Shown one piece after another: positions 55,085-62,997 of a stretch of 64,000 nt of DNA (its first letter is position 1; every line of letters starts with the position of its first letter). The stretch lies in contig NZ_CP016353.1 of assembly GCF_002240355.1 (NCBI RefSeq), positions 5,433,001 through 5,497,000 of the forward strand, read 5' to 3'. Under the pieces are notes generated by a model. That model saw only the letters and a program-made list of their open reading frames with translations, was not told the origin of the DNA and did not search any database. This DNA is from Prauserella marina. Lineage in GTDB: Bacteria > Actinomycetota > Actinomycetes > Mycobacteriales > Pseudonocardiaceae. The position numbers and the translations under genes are program-made.

Positions 55085-56554
55085 CTACCGCGTGAGTTGG
55101 AAGTCGCTGCCGCGCAGCTTCCTCGTCCGCATCCAGTACCGCCAGGTGAAGCCGGGCCAGATCGTGCGGTTGACCCCTTTGGCGTCGAGGTACCAACTCG
55201 TGCAGCCGCCCTTCGTCCAGATGCCGTCGGCCAGCTTGCGCTGGATGTCGGCGTTGAACCGGTCCTGCACCTCGGCTCTGACGTCGATGGCCTCGGCATC
55301 GCGCGAATCGGCGAACCTGATCGCCTCGACGATGTAGCGGATCTGCTGCTCGATCATGAATACGACGGAGTTGTGCCCCAGTCCCGTGTTGGGCCCCAGC
55401 AGGAAGAAGAGGTTGGGAAACCCGTTGACGGTGATTCCGAGATGGGTCTGCATTCCTTCGGCGGCCCACAGCTTTCCCAGGTTCACGCCGTCGACACCGG
55501 TGATGTCGAGGTGCTCGAAGGCGTCGGTGACGTGAAATCCGGTACCGAAAATGATCGCATCGACCTCGCGCTCGACACCGTCCGAATCGACGACGCTGTG
55601 TTCTTTCACCTCCGAGATCCCTTCGCTGATCACGGAAACGTTGTCCCGATTCAGCGCCGGGTAGTAGTCGTTGGAGATCAGGACACGCTTGCACCCGAGT
55701 ACGTAGTCGGGAGTGACCTTCCTGCGAAGTTGCCGGTCCTTGACGTTCTTGTCGATGTTGCGTTTGGCGATCTTCTGCGCCAGCCGCATGAGCCCCGGTT
55801 TACCGTTGAACCCGACGGCCCGCACCTCAAGTATCCAGTAAAGCAGGTGGCGATAAGCCCGTTGCGCCAAGGGAATCCTGGCGAAAACCCGTCGTGCCCA
55901 TTCGGGCATCGAGTAGTCCGGTTTGGGCATGATCCATGGCGGCGTTCGCTGGAAGATGTTCAGTTCGGTGACGTCGTCCGCGATCTTCGGCACGAATTGA
56001 ACCGCACTGGCACCGGTACCGACGACGGCGACCTTCTTGCCGGCGAGTTCGAAGTCGTGATCCCACTGCGCCGAGTGGAACGTCGCACCCTGAAACCGTT
56101 CTATGCCGGGAAGTTCGGGAACGTGCGGGATGTGCAGCGCCCCGATTCCCGACATCAGGAACCGGCACACGAACTCGTCCCCCGCCGCCGTCGTGATGAA
56201 CCAGCGGTTGACATCGGCGTCCCATCGCGCCGCGGTCACATTTTGTCCGAAGTGGACAGACCGATAGAGGTCGTACTTCCTCGCGACACCACGCATGTAC
56301 TCGTAGATCTCAGGCTGCGGCGAGAACGAACGTGACCAACCGGGATTCTGCTCGAACGAGAACGAGTACATGTGCGACTGGATGTCGCAGGCACAGCCAG
56401 GATAGGTGTTGTCCCGCCAGGTGCCGCCGACGTCATCCGCCTTCTCCAGAATGACGAAGTCGTCGCGCCCTTCCTTGCGGAGTTGGATCGCCATGCCGAG
56501 CCCGGAGAACCCGGTACCGACAATCACGACCTCCGCTTCGGTGCGGTTGCCCAT
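55085..56554 (-). CDS. Flavin-containing (Baeyer-Villiger-type) monooxygenase
   Basis: 489 residues. FAD loop GTGFSG at 13-18, NADPH loop GTGASA near 179-184, and between them FQGATFHSAQW at 154-164, the Baeyer-Villiger fingerprint F-x-G-x3-H-x3-W with Ser after the His. It should insert oxygen into a ketone or oxidise N/S atoms with NADPH. ATG 56554 has GGAGG 7 bases upstream. A TetR gene is divergent 72 bases away and probably represses it; the inducer, presumably a ketone-like compound, is unknown. Confidence 0.9.
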   Translation of the reverse strand: MGNRTEAEVVIVGTGFSGLGMAIQLRKEGRDDFVILEKADDVGGTWRDNTYPGCACDIQSHMYSFSFEQNPGWSRSFSPQPEIYEYMRGVARKYDLYRSVHFGQNVTAARWDADVNRWFITTAAGDEFVCRFLMSGIGALHIPHVPELPGIERFQGATFHSAQWDHDFELAGKKVAVVGTGASAVQFVPKIADDVTELNIFQRTPPWIMPKPDYSMPEWARRVFARIPLAQRAYRHLLYWILEVRAVGFNGKPGLMRLAQKIAKRNIDKNVKDRQLRRKVTPDYVLGCKRVLISNDYYPALNRDNVSVISEGISEVKEHSVVDSDGVEREVDAIIFGTGFHVTDAFEHLDITGVDGVNLGKLWAAEGMQTHLGITVNGFPNLFFLLGPNTGLGHNSVVFMIEQQIRYIVEAIRFADSRDAEAIDVRAEVQDRFNADIQRKLADGIWTKGGCTSWYLDAKGVNRTIWPGFTWRYWMRTRKLRGSDFQLTR

Positions 56555-56598
56555 GTGGAAGCCTCCATGCCGCCAGTTCCTGTTACCCGAAGTCCATC

Positions 56599-56625
56599 TT
56601 ACTGGGAGTAGGTTACTTCCGGTAG
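56599..56625. promoter_or_regulatory. Tandem operator in the monooxygenase/TetR divergent spacer
   Basis: TTACTGGGAGTAG (56599-56611) and TTACTTCCGGTAG (56613-56625) are 14-base direct repeats of the form TTACT-N4-GTAG. The first also contains the palindrome TACT-GGG-AGTA. Place and size suit binding by the TetR protein. Confidence 0.5.
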
Positions 56626-56626
56626 A

Positions 56627-57253
56627 GTGGATTTCGTGGATACGACCGCCGAGTCTCGACCTCGCCGCAAGCGCATGCCCAGGGCACAGCGAGAGCGACA
56701 GATGATCGAGGTCGCGGAGACCGTCTTTTCGGAGCGCGGATACACGGCGGCCTCGATGGACGAAATCGCCGAACGGGTCGGCGTATCGAAGCCGATGCTC
56801 TACGAGTACTTCCATTCAAAGGAAGGGCTCCTGCTCGCGTGCATCAGAGACGCGAGAGCCGCCCTGCGCGACACCACGAAACGCAGCGTCGCCGACGCGA
56901 GCACGGCGGAAGATGCGATGCGCAGGGGCCTGCACGCCTTTTTCGTCTTCATCAGGGAGCGCAGGCAGGCGTGGTCGCTGTTGCGGCACGAGATGACGCT
57001 GATCGGCACGTCGGCGGCCGAGGAGATCGAGGCGACCCGCCAGCAGCAAACCGACCTCATCGCGACACTGATGAGCGGATACTTCGACGACTCGGACCCC
57101 ATGCGGATCGCCGCGGCGGCGGAGTTCGTCGTCGGCGGATGTGAGCGACTCGCCATCCTGTGCGAACGTCACGAAGGACTGACACCCGATACGGTCACCG
57201 AGTACGCAATGGGCTTGCTTTGGGGCGGACTGAAACACAGCGCAAGCCAGTAA
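56627..57253 (+). CDS. TetR family transcriptional regulator
   Basis: 208 residues: MIEVAETVFSERGYTAASMDEIAERVGVSKPMLYEYFHSKEGLLLAC is the DNA-binding region; the rest is a TetR_C-like domain. GTG 56627 is at the right edge of the operator and has no ribosome site, so the message may be leaderless or start at GTG 56636. It is divergent from the monooxygenase and probably represses both. Confidence 0.88.
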   Translation: MDFVDTTAESRPRRKRMPRAQRERQMIEVAETVFSERGYTAASMDEIAERVGVSKPMLYEYFHSKEGLLLACIRDARAALRDTTKRSVADASTAEDAMRRGLHAFFVFIRERRQAWSLLRHEMTLIGTSAAEEIEATRQQQTDLIATLMSGYFDDSDPMRIAAAAEFVVGGCERLAILCERHEGLTPDTVTEYAMGLLWGGLKHSASQ

Positions 57254-57483
57254 TTGACAGCCCGAGATCGGGCGGTAACTCAATGTGGTGACACACTGAG
57301 AGTGTTATCACGCTCAGTAGTACATGACGCATTGTCGTATTGCTGGATAGATCATGGGGTTACAGAATTTAAACAAGGCGCTCCGCGAGTCTGCCCGAAA
57401 GGTTGACGCGCGAACTGGCGTCACAGGTCGGCGGCCGCGTGGTCTCATGCCTTGGGGGCGCCGCCGAGAGAGGGGTGGGACTG

Positions 57484-58107
57484 ATGGTGCAAGCGATCAC
57501 GGCGACATACGTCCAGGAAGAAGACGACTGGACGATCACGGTCGCAGGACTCGGCAAGGAGCTCAAGGGGAGAGCACCGGGCATCATCGCGGCACGCGAC
57601 CGCGCTGACCAGCTCGTGGAGAAACTCGTTCCGGACGGAAATAGTCCGACCGTCGTGCACTTACTCAGAGGGAGTGCCCTTGAGTTCACGACGGCCTACA
57701 TGACGGCGCGGCTGGCGCGACCCGAACCGGTGGCGGAACAGCCCGCCGCCGAGGAGGACACGCCCGCGACCGACGCGCAGGCCACCGCGAACTCCACGGA
57801 CTCGGCGGATGTCGTGGACACCGTGGACGCGGACGGCGACGAGAACCCGGCCACGGTCAGCGAGGAGACCGAGCAGCCACAAAGCACGACCCCGGCGGAA
57901 GCGCGGCAGGTCAGCACCGAACCGGAAACTCCGGAGCAATCGGGCAAGCGTGCGGTGCCGCGCAAGGAACTGAGCAAGAGCCCAGGCAACGCCACCGCAA
58001 ACCCGAGGACCTCGAACGACGAGGGACGGCAGGCCGGAGGGGCATACGTGAGCAGCGCCGCGGGCAGCCTTCCTCGCGCGGCTGGTTCGGCAAGCGCCGC
58101 CGGCTGA
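57484..58107 (+). CDS. Conserved hypothetical protein, HicB-like start and acidic tail
   Basis: 207 residues. The first 80 (ITATYVQEEDDWTITVAGLGKELKGRAPGIIAARDRADQLVEKLVPDG) resemble the beta-beta-alpha start of HicB-like antitoxin folds. The remainder is an acidic, Thr/Glu/Pro/Ala-rich tail with no predicted fold, ending in Gly/Ala/Ser. No toxin gene is adjacent. ATG 57484 is chosen because similarity starts there; the open frame reaches back to 57403. Function unknown. Confidence 0.55.
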   Translation: MVQAITATYVQEEDDWTITVAGLGKELKGRAPGIIAARDRADQLVEKLVPDGNSPTVVHLLRGSALEFTTAYMTARLARPEPVAEQPAAEEDTPATDAQATANSTDSADVVDTVDADGDENPATVSEETEQPQSTTPAEARQVSTEPETPEQSGKRAVPRKELSKSPGNATANPRTSNDEGRQAGGAYVSSAAGSLPRAAGSASAAG

Positions 58108-58137
58108 CGGGTTCTCGTCAGCCGGCGGCGAATCCGC

Positions 58138-58359
58138 TCAGCGGAACAGCTTGCGCACCAACAACACGCCGACCAGCACACCGGCACCGATCAACGGAAA
58201 CTTGACCTTGGGCTCGGCGAACTTCGCCCTCAAGCTGGTTTTCGCGGTGTCGGCGAGCCGCTTGGGGTTTGCCTTTGTGCCGATCTCGTCCAGGGTGTGC
58301 GCAAGCGCTTCCCTGGCCTTCTCGATGTCGCGCTCGATGGTTTCCGGATCGCGAGCCAC
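58138..58359 (-). CDS. DUF3618 family small membrane protein
   Basis: 73 residues: RDPETIERDIEKAREALAHTLDEIGTKANPKRLADTAK is the DUF3618 pattern, followed by one membrane span (LIGAGVLVGVLLVRKLFR) at the end. Members are common in actinobacteria near phage-holin-like and stress genes; function unknown. GTG 58359 has GGGAGG at good spacing. Confidence 0.88.
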   Translation of the reverse strand: MARDPETIERDIEKAREALAHTLDEIGTKANPKRLADTAKTSLRAKFAEPKVKFPLIGAGVLVGVLLVRKLFR

Positions 58360-58480
58360 GTATCCTCCCTCGCAGAGCATGCTTGCCGCAGGCTGTCACG
58401 TTAGATCACCCGTGAAGGCCCCGGCGCACAGGCCACGCCGATCAAGCACCGAACACCGAGACGATAGGCTCTCGACGCGA

Positions 58481-58554
58481 GGGCCCGTAGCCCAATTGGC
58501 AGAGGCACACGGTTTAGGTCCGTGCCAGTGTCGGTTCGAGTCCGACCGGGCCCA
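58481..58554 (+). tRNA. tRNA with anticodon TAG (decodes CUA, Leu) but short variable loop
   Basis: Cloverleaf by eye: acceptor GGGCCCG/CGGGCCC with A73 (58554); D arm GCC...GGC with AATTGGCAGA; anticodon arm CACGG-TTTAGGT-CCGTG, anticodon TAG at 58515-58517; T arm GTCGG-TTCGAGT-CCGAC. The variable loop is only CCAGT, class I, whereas leucine tRNAs normally have a long variable arm. CCA is not encoded. The D arm is of the 3-bp leucine type. A hairpin terminator lies 66 bases downstream. Confidence 0.85.
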
Positions 58555-58575
58555 CTCGATCTTGGTGTCCGCCTG

Positions 58576-58750
58576 TTCGGCGGGCACGCCTTCCCCATCC
58601 GGCGATCATCGTCATCTCCCCTGGGGGCGCAGCCCCCAGACCCCACCCGGGAAGTCCCCCGGACCCCCATCACGGTCACCCGCCCGGCGCTCATGACGAC
58701 ACCGCAGACCAACCCACCCCCACCCACCCGTCCGGCGGGCACGCCTTCCC
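58576..58750 (+). repeat. 20-base direct repeat pair downstream of the tRNA
   Basis: TTCGGCGGGCACGCCTTCCC (58576-58595) and TCCGGCGGGCACGCCTTCCC (58731-58750) differ by one base and enclose 135 bases that include the terminator hairpin. The origin is unclear; no mobile-element gene is present between them. Confidence 0.5.
58621..58639. terminator. Perfect 8-bp hairpin after the tRNA
   Basis: CTGGGGGC-GCA-GCCCCCAG. This short GC hairpin with a CTCC/GACCCC surround is a form common in high-GC actinobacteria at gene ends. Confidence 0.6.
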
Positions 58751-59775
58751 ACATATAGGTACTGACCGATTCCGGATCAGGCACACACTCGGGACAACGA
58801 TGGTCGAACGCCGATTCCGACCAGCAGCGCTCGCATCCGGAACCTCGCCAGACGAAGCCACCGCGGTTAACCGGATACCTGCCGCACAATACGAGGTCGC
58901 CCGATCACGTTTCGATTAACCCGCAGTTTTCGCCGACTCCTGAATGCCACGCGAAGTGCGGCGTCCGATCGCCGAAAACAAGGCCACGGTCGCCCCCTCC
59001 TCGTCGACACCTCGCGACCAACCACGGACAGGCGACGGGCGACCAGCTCCCCTCACAGGCGGCGACGTTCTACTCCGGTTCGTGATCGAGTCACACCTGC
59101 CTGTTACCCGATCCAGCTACATGTCGCGCCTCGATGATTACCGATTGTCGACTACGTAACCTTACTCAACGAAGTGTGATGTCCGCCATGTCAACCAAAA
59201 CGAATTTCGCCGCCACGGCCCAGGTGGCAAAGCCATGACCTGCGTACTTCTACTCTTGGACCGACGAAAACCCACTGACTGGAGTCTTCGCCGATTCAGC
59301 ACCGGACTGAATCCTTCCAGGCGCCGCCGAGCAGCAGAAATCGCACCGTTGAGAGAAACCGAACAGTACGCAAGCCCCTCTCGATGTGACCTAGTTCAAG
59401 GTTCAACCGAATCCGGCTTTTGCTGTTGACAACCATTCCTGCTCAACAGGCTTTTTGATATTGGTCAGCGAATACCCACCTGATTTGAATTGGTCAAAAG
59501 AGCGTTCGCGCCGCCTTTGACCATGATTAGTCTCGTTCCGAGGGCCAGCGACAAGGCCCCCGGCTCCGATTAAGCAACCGAGTTCCTCCCGGACTCCCGT
59601 TTACCGGTGCCGACCCCGATGAGCACAGGCATCCACGAATCCATCGTTTTGCCTTGGGGCACGACTGCGCCCCTTTTCCGGCTCGCCCCACGTGTCGGGA
59701 CAACAGTGCTCACACCCGTTGCAATGATGCCGCGGCCCGATCACCCAACCCCGAAAGAAAAGGCCAAGCACCAGC
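58751..59775. other. Long intergenic region before the lysozyme-like gene
   Basis: About 1 kb without an accepted gene. A minus frame from 58889 begins with GFVWRGSGCERCWSESAFDH and RCPECVPDPESV, with a Cys-x2-Cys ... Cys-x2-Cys pattern, but then runs through the direct-repeat/terminator sequence; it could be a small zinc-ribbon gene or chance. A plus frame at 59235-59429 is Arg-rich and unrecognised. A T-run terminator lies at 59423-59456. No c-di-AMP riboswitch pattern was recognised before the lysozyme-like gene. Confidence 0.4.
59423..59456 (+). terminator. Hairpin with T-run
   Basis: CTGTTGA (59423-59429), 13-base loop, TCAACAG (59443-59449), then GCTTTTT. An intrinsic terminator form, unusual in this high-GC window, which suggests that an unrecognised small transcript ends here. 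Confidence 0.5.
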
Positions 59776-60495
59776 ATGTCCAAATTCACCAGCGAGTCGG
59801 TCAAGAGTACGGCCGGCACAGTCGCCGCCGCCCTCGCGATCCCCGTCCTCATCGGAGGCAGCCTCACCGGAATGATCGCCGGTGCCACCGCGGGCGGAGA
59901 CGAGCAGAACCAGTCCCAGCCAGCCGCGAGCGCCCACCTCAACAGCGCTCACACCGAAGACGCTCCCGCCCAGGAAAAGCAGGACAAGCAGCCCGAGCCC
60001 GCCGAGAACGGCAAGGCCGAGCCCGCTCCAGCCGAGAACCACGCCGTGGAAGCCGCTCCCGTCGCGGAGCAAGCGCCACCACCACCGCCGCCCGCTCTTC
60101 CGGAGATTCCCGGCTACGGGCCGCACGAAACACAAAACGCCGCGACAATCGTCGCGGTCGGAAAACAACTCAACGTGTCCGAGCGTGGCCAGGTCGTAGC
60201 GATCGCCACCGCCATGCAGGAGTCGGGTCTTCGCAACCTCGACTGGGGTGACCGCGACAGCCTCGGTCTCTTCCAGCAGCGTCCGAGCATGGGCTGGGGC
60301 ACCCCGGAAGAGGTCACCGACCCCGCGTACTCGGCGACCAAGTTCTACCAGGGCCTGATGCAGGTTCCCGGGTGGGAGAACATGGCGTTGACCGACGCCG
60401 CCCAGGTCGTCCAGAAGTCCGGATTCCCCTACGCCTACGCGAAGCACGAGCCGACGGCACGCATCATCGTCGACGCCGTCAAGGGCTTGAGCTGA
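59776..60495 (+). CDS. Secreted lysozyme/transglycosylase-like protein
   Basis: 239 residues. A signal-like hydrophobic stretch (VAAALAIPVLIGGSLTGMIAGATAG) is followed by a Pro/Glu/Ala linker (residues 45-110) and a domain with VVAIATAMQESGLRNLDWGDRDSLGLFQQRPSMGWGTPEEVTDPAYSATKFYQGL. The Glu in AMQESGL and the LGLFQQRP loop match lytic-transglycosylase/Rpf-related lysozyme folds found widely in secreted actinobacterial proteins. It may cut peptidoglycan. ATG 59776 follows AGAAAAGG. Alone on its transcript. Confidence 0.75.
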   Translation: MSKFTSESVKSTAGTVAAALAIPVLIGGSLTGMIAGATAGGDEQNQSQPAASAHLNSAHTEDAPAQEKQDKQPEPAENGKAEPAPAENHAVEAAPVAEQAPPPPPPALPEIPGYGPHETQNAATIVAVGKQLNVSERGQVVAIATAMQESGLRNLDWGDRDSLGLFQQRPSMGWGTPEEVTDPAYSATKFYQGLMQVPGWENMALTDAAQVVQKSGFPYAYAKHEPTARIIVDAVKGLS

Positions 60496-60817
60496 CCACT
60501 CGGCCGTCGCGACACGGCCGAGATTGATCCACAGTGGACTGTCGGCGAGGCGTGAGCCGGAGCGATAGTCCACTGTCGGGAGCGACCCAGGGTTTCAAGG
60601 CGCGGTCCTGGGTCGTGACCATCCTTCCGAAAAGAGCACCGCCGCCGAGGGCATTCCGCTCCCGATGCGCGCGAGGGGCAACTCGCACGTATCCGACGTC
60701 GACTACGGCTCCGCTTTCGCGGGTTGTCGTCGACCGAATGCGGATCTCGACGTCCCGAATGCGGATCTCGCGCTCCTGAGTGCGGATCTCGCGGTTCTGG
60801 GCGGGGGACTCGCCGGG
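60496..60817. other. Convergent intergenic region holding array F
   Basis: 322 bases between the lysozyme-like gene and the SnoaL gene. It contains TCCACAGTGGACTGTCGG near 60530-60545 and a second GTCCACTGTCGG near 60567-60578 with partial symmetry, then array F. No gene is seen. Confidence 0.5.
60728..60811 (-). repeat. 21-bp repeat array F
   Basis: Four contiguous minus-strand units from 60811: cap GAGTCCCCCGCCCAG, then GAGATCCGCACTCAGG, GAGATCCGCATTCGGG and GAGATCCGCATTCGG. The array ends 6 bases before the SnoaL stop codon, between two convergent genes. Confidence 0.9.
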
Positions 60818-61282
60818 TCAGCCGGTCAGCAACGGCGTGGTCTGGGCGGACGCGATTCGCCAGCCATCGCCGGTCTTGACGACCACATACGTCAGGCTGG
60901 CCCTCGTCGGCATGGCTCCGGCCTTTCCGGCACCAGCCACCTCCGGGCCTTCTCCGGTGGCCTCGATGTCTTCGACGTCCCGTTCGTCCGACACATACTT
61001 CCGGCAACTGACCAATGCCACGTCAGCGGAGACCAACCTGACGTCCACGATCTCGGCCCTCGTGAACACCTTCGCCAGCGGCGAAGCCAGCGCGGCACCC
61101 ATCGCATCCCGGATTGCCTGCTTGCCGAGCACCCTGCGACCGGCGAGGTTGACGATCGCCGCGTCGTCCGTATGCAGCGCGAGGAACGGTTCCAGTTCGT
61201 TCTGCTCACGTTGCGCGGCGACGACCAACTCGCGAATGGCGGCAAGGTCCTCGTCCCGAACGGCTTCCATCGACTGCACCAT
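60818..61282 (-). CDS. SgcJ/EcaC-type SnoaL-like (NTF2-fold) protein
   Basis: 154 residues: DEDLAAIRELVVAAQREQNELEPFLALHTDDAAIVNLAGRRVLGKQAIRDAM and the end YVVVKTGDGWRIASAQTTP give the NTF2-fold pattern of the SgcJ/EcaC/DUF4440 group. Activities vary (isomerase, hydrolase, unknown). ATG 61282 is preceded by GGGGA; ATG 61297 is possible. It is divergent from a TetR gene with two operators in between, so it is most likely repressed by it. Confidence 0.8.
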   Translation of the reverse strand: MVQSMEAVRDEDLAAIRELVVAAQREQNELEPFLALHTDDAAIVNLAGRRVLGKQAIRDAMGAALASPLAKVFTRAEIVDVRLVSADVALVSCRKYVSDERDVEDIEATGEGPEVAGAGKAGAMPTRASLTYVVVKTGDGWRIASAQTTPLLTG

Positions 61283-61297
61283 GATTCCCCATTTCAT

Positions 61298-61354
61298 TGC
61301 GGAGCGATTCACTCCGATTGAGCACAAAGGTAGTGCGGAGCGAATCGCTCCGCA
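61298..61354. promoter_or_regulatory. Two TetR operators between SnoaL and TetR genes
   Basis: TGCGGAGCGA-A-TCGCTCCGCA (61334-61354) is a perfect 10-bp palindrome. TGCGGAGCGA-T-TCACTCCG (61298-61316) is a second copy with an imperfect right arm. One lies near each start codon in the divergent spacer. Confidence 0.8.
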
Positions 61355-61375
61355 AGAAGCGCTACAGTGACCTCG

Positions 61376-62056
61376 ATGACAGCAGAGCAATCGAAACCGG
61401 ACACCGGCCGCAGAGCGGCGAGGCGAGCAGAAGCGGAGCGCAACGACAAGGCCCTGCTCGCGGCGGCCCGCGACGTGATCGCGACCGATGGCGCGCACGC
61501 CTCGGTCGCCGCCATCGCCGCGAGGGCAGGCGTCGGCGTCGGCAGCCTCTACCGCCGCTACCGCACCAAGGACGAGCTGTTCCAGAAGCTGTGCGAACTG
61601 GCGCTCGCCGCCTACCTCACCGCGGCTGAGGAAGGACTCGCGATGGCCGACCCGTGGGATGGCCTCGTGCACTACCTGCGCGCGGCAACCGAACACGGCA
61701 CCGGTTCCCTCGCACCCATCGCGGGCACCATCGATGTCACCCCGGCGATGGCCGACAAGAACGAGCGAGGCGAAGAGGCGGTGCGCCGGCTCATCGATCG
61801 CGCACAGGCGGCGGGGGTGCTGCGACCGGACATCACGGTCGTGGACATCGACCTGCTCACTGAGCAGCTGAGCAAGTCGCCGCTACTGGAACACCTCGCG
61901 GCTCAAGGAAGAACCGACCTGACCGAAGCCGCGCTCAACGCGAGGTCCCGGCTGCACGCCATCGTGTTCGACGGACTTCGCGCGGGAGCGGCACCGCTTC
62001 CCGGCCACCCGCCTTCCTCCGCGCTTTTCACCGAGCGCTGGTCACCCACTGGCTGA
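61376..62056 (+). CDS. TetR family transcriptional regulator
   Basis: 226 residues. LLAAARDVIATDGAHASVAAIAARAGVGVGSLYRRYRTKDELFQKLCELAL is the DNA-binding region, preceded by a basic arm (RRAARRAEAERND). ATG 61376 (MTAEQ) is taken; an in-frame GTG 61367 is possible. It lies 22 bases beyond the perfect palindrome and is most likely autoregulated. Confidence 0.9.
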   Translation: MTAEQSKPDTGRRAARRAEAERNDKALLAAARDVIATDGAHASVAAIAARAGVGVGSLYRRYRTKDELFQKLCELALAAYLTAAEEGLAMADPWDGLVHYLRAATEHGTGSLAPIAGTIDVTPAMADKNERGEEAVRRLIDRAQAAGVLRPDITVVDIDLLTEQLSKSPLLEHLAAQGRTDLTEAALNARSRLHAIVFDGLRAGAAPLPGHPPSSALFTERWSPTG

Positions 62057-62084
62057 GCATCGGATACGACCTAGCATCGACGGC

Positions 62085-62990
62085 ATGAGATTCGGCTTCG
62101 CGATTCCCCAGTTCTTCGCCGACGGTGAGTTCGACCCTGACGGATTCGCGCGATCCGTTCGCAGGATCGAGGAACTCGGATTTCACAGCGCGTGGACGCT
62201 TGAGCAACCGCTCGGCTCGATGCCCTGCCTCAGCCCGCTGGACACGATGACCTTCGCGGCAGCGCACACCAGCACGCTCCGGCTCGGGTGCGCGGTCTTC
62301 GTGACCACCCTGCACAACCCCGTTCACCTCGCCAAGAGCCTGAGCACGGTCGATCAGCTCAGCAAAGGCAGGCTGGACGTCGGCGTCGGAACCGGCGGCA
62401 AGGGCCGCATGTTCTCCGCTTTCGGCGTCGACGGCGACCGGTACGCTTCCCGATTCGCCGAGGGCATCGACCTGATGAAAGCGCTCTGGACGGAAGACCG
62501 GACCGACTTCGACGGCGAGTTCTGGCAATTGGCCGAAGCGGGGATGGAGCCGAAACCGCTCCAGAAACCCCATCCGCCGCTGTGGTTCGGCGGCGCGAGC
62601 CCTTCGGCTCTCCGGCGCGCGGTCCGGATGGGCGACGGCTTCATCGGCGCGGGCTCGACACCGACCGCGACGTTCGCGGAGCAGGTCGGCATCATCAGAG
62701 CCGCACCTGGCGGCGAGTCCGGATTTCCCATCGCGAAGCGGGTCTACCTCGCCGTGGACGACCAGCCCGCTCGGGCGAGACAGCGCATGAACGAGCGGCT
62801 GGCCGACGTGTACGGCAGGCGCGTGGCCACCATTGAATCCGCCGCGATCACCGGAACCGCCGACGAGTGCGCGGAGGCACTGCGCGACGTCGGCGAAGCC
62901 GGAGCCGAGCTCATCATCATCACGCCGCTGTTCGACCATGAATTCCACCTCGAAAAGCTGGTGGCCGACGTACTTCCTTCGCTCACCTGA
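62085..62990 (+). CDS. LLM-class flavin/F420-dependent oxidoreductase
   Basis: 301 residues with a full luciferase-like barrel: MRFGFAIPQFFADGEFDPDGFARSVRRIEELGFHSAWTLEQ, LRLGCAVFVTTLHNPVHLAKSLSTVDQLSKGRLDVGVGTGG (cofactor strand) and RAVRMGDGFIGAGSTP. Actinobacterial members of this type mostly use F420. The substrate is unknown. It follows the TetR gene by 28 bases on the same strand and could be in its operon. Confidence 0.9.
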   Translation: MRFGFAIPQFFADGEFDPDGFARSVRRIEELGFHSAWTLEQPLGSMPCLSPLDTMTFAAAHTSTLRLGCAVFVTTLHNPVHLAKSLSTVDQLSKGRLDVGVGTGGKGRMFSAFGVDGDRYASRFAEGIDLMKALWTEDRTDFDGEFWQLAEAGMEPKPLQKPHPPLWFGGASPSALRRAVRMGDGFIGAGSTPTATFAEQVGIIRAAPGGESGFPIAKRVYLAVDDQPARARQRMNERLADVYGRRVATIESAAITGTADECAEALRDVGEAGAELIIITPLFDHEFHLEKLVADVLPSLT

Positions 62991-62997
62991 GCGCGCC

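Noticed and set aside
59160-59775. c-di-AMP (ydaO-type) riboswitch before the lysozyme-like gene
   Set aside because: This is a common arrangement in actinobacteria, but I could not find the conserved core stretches in the leader.
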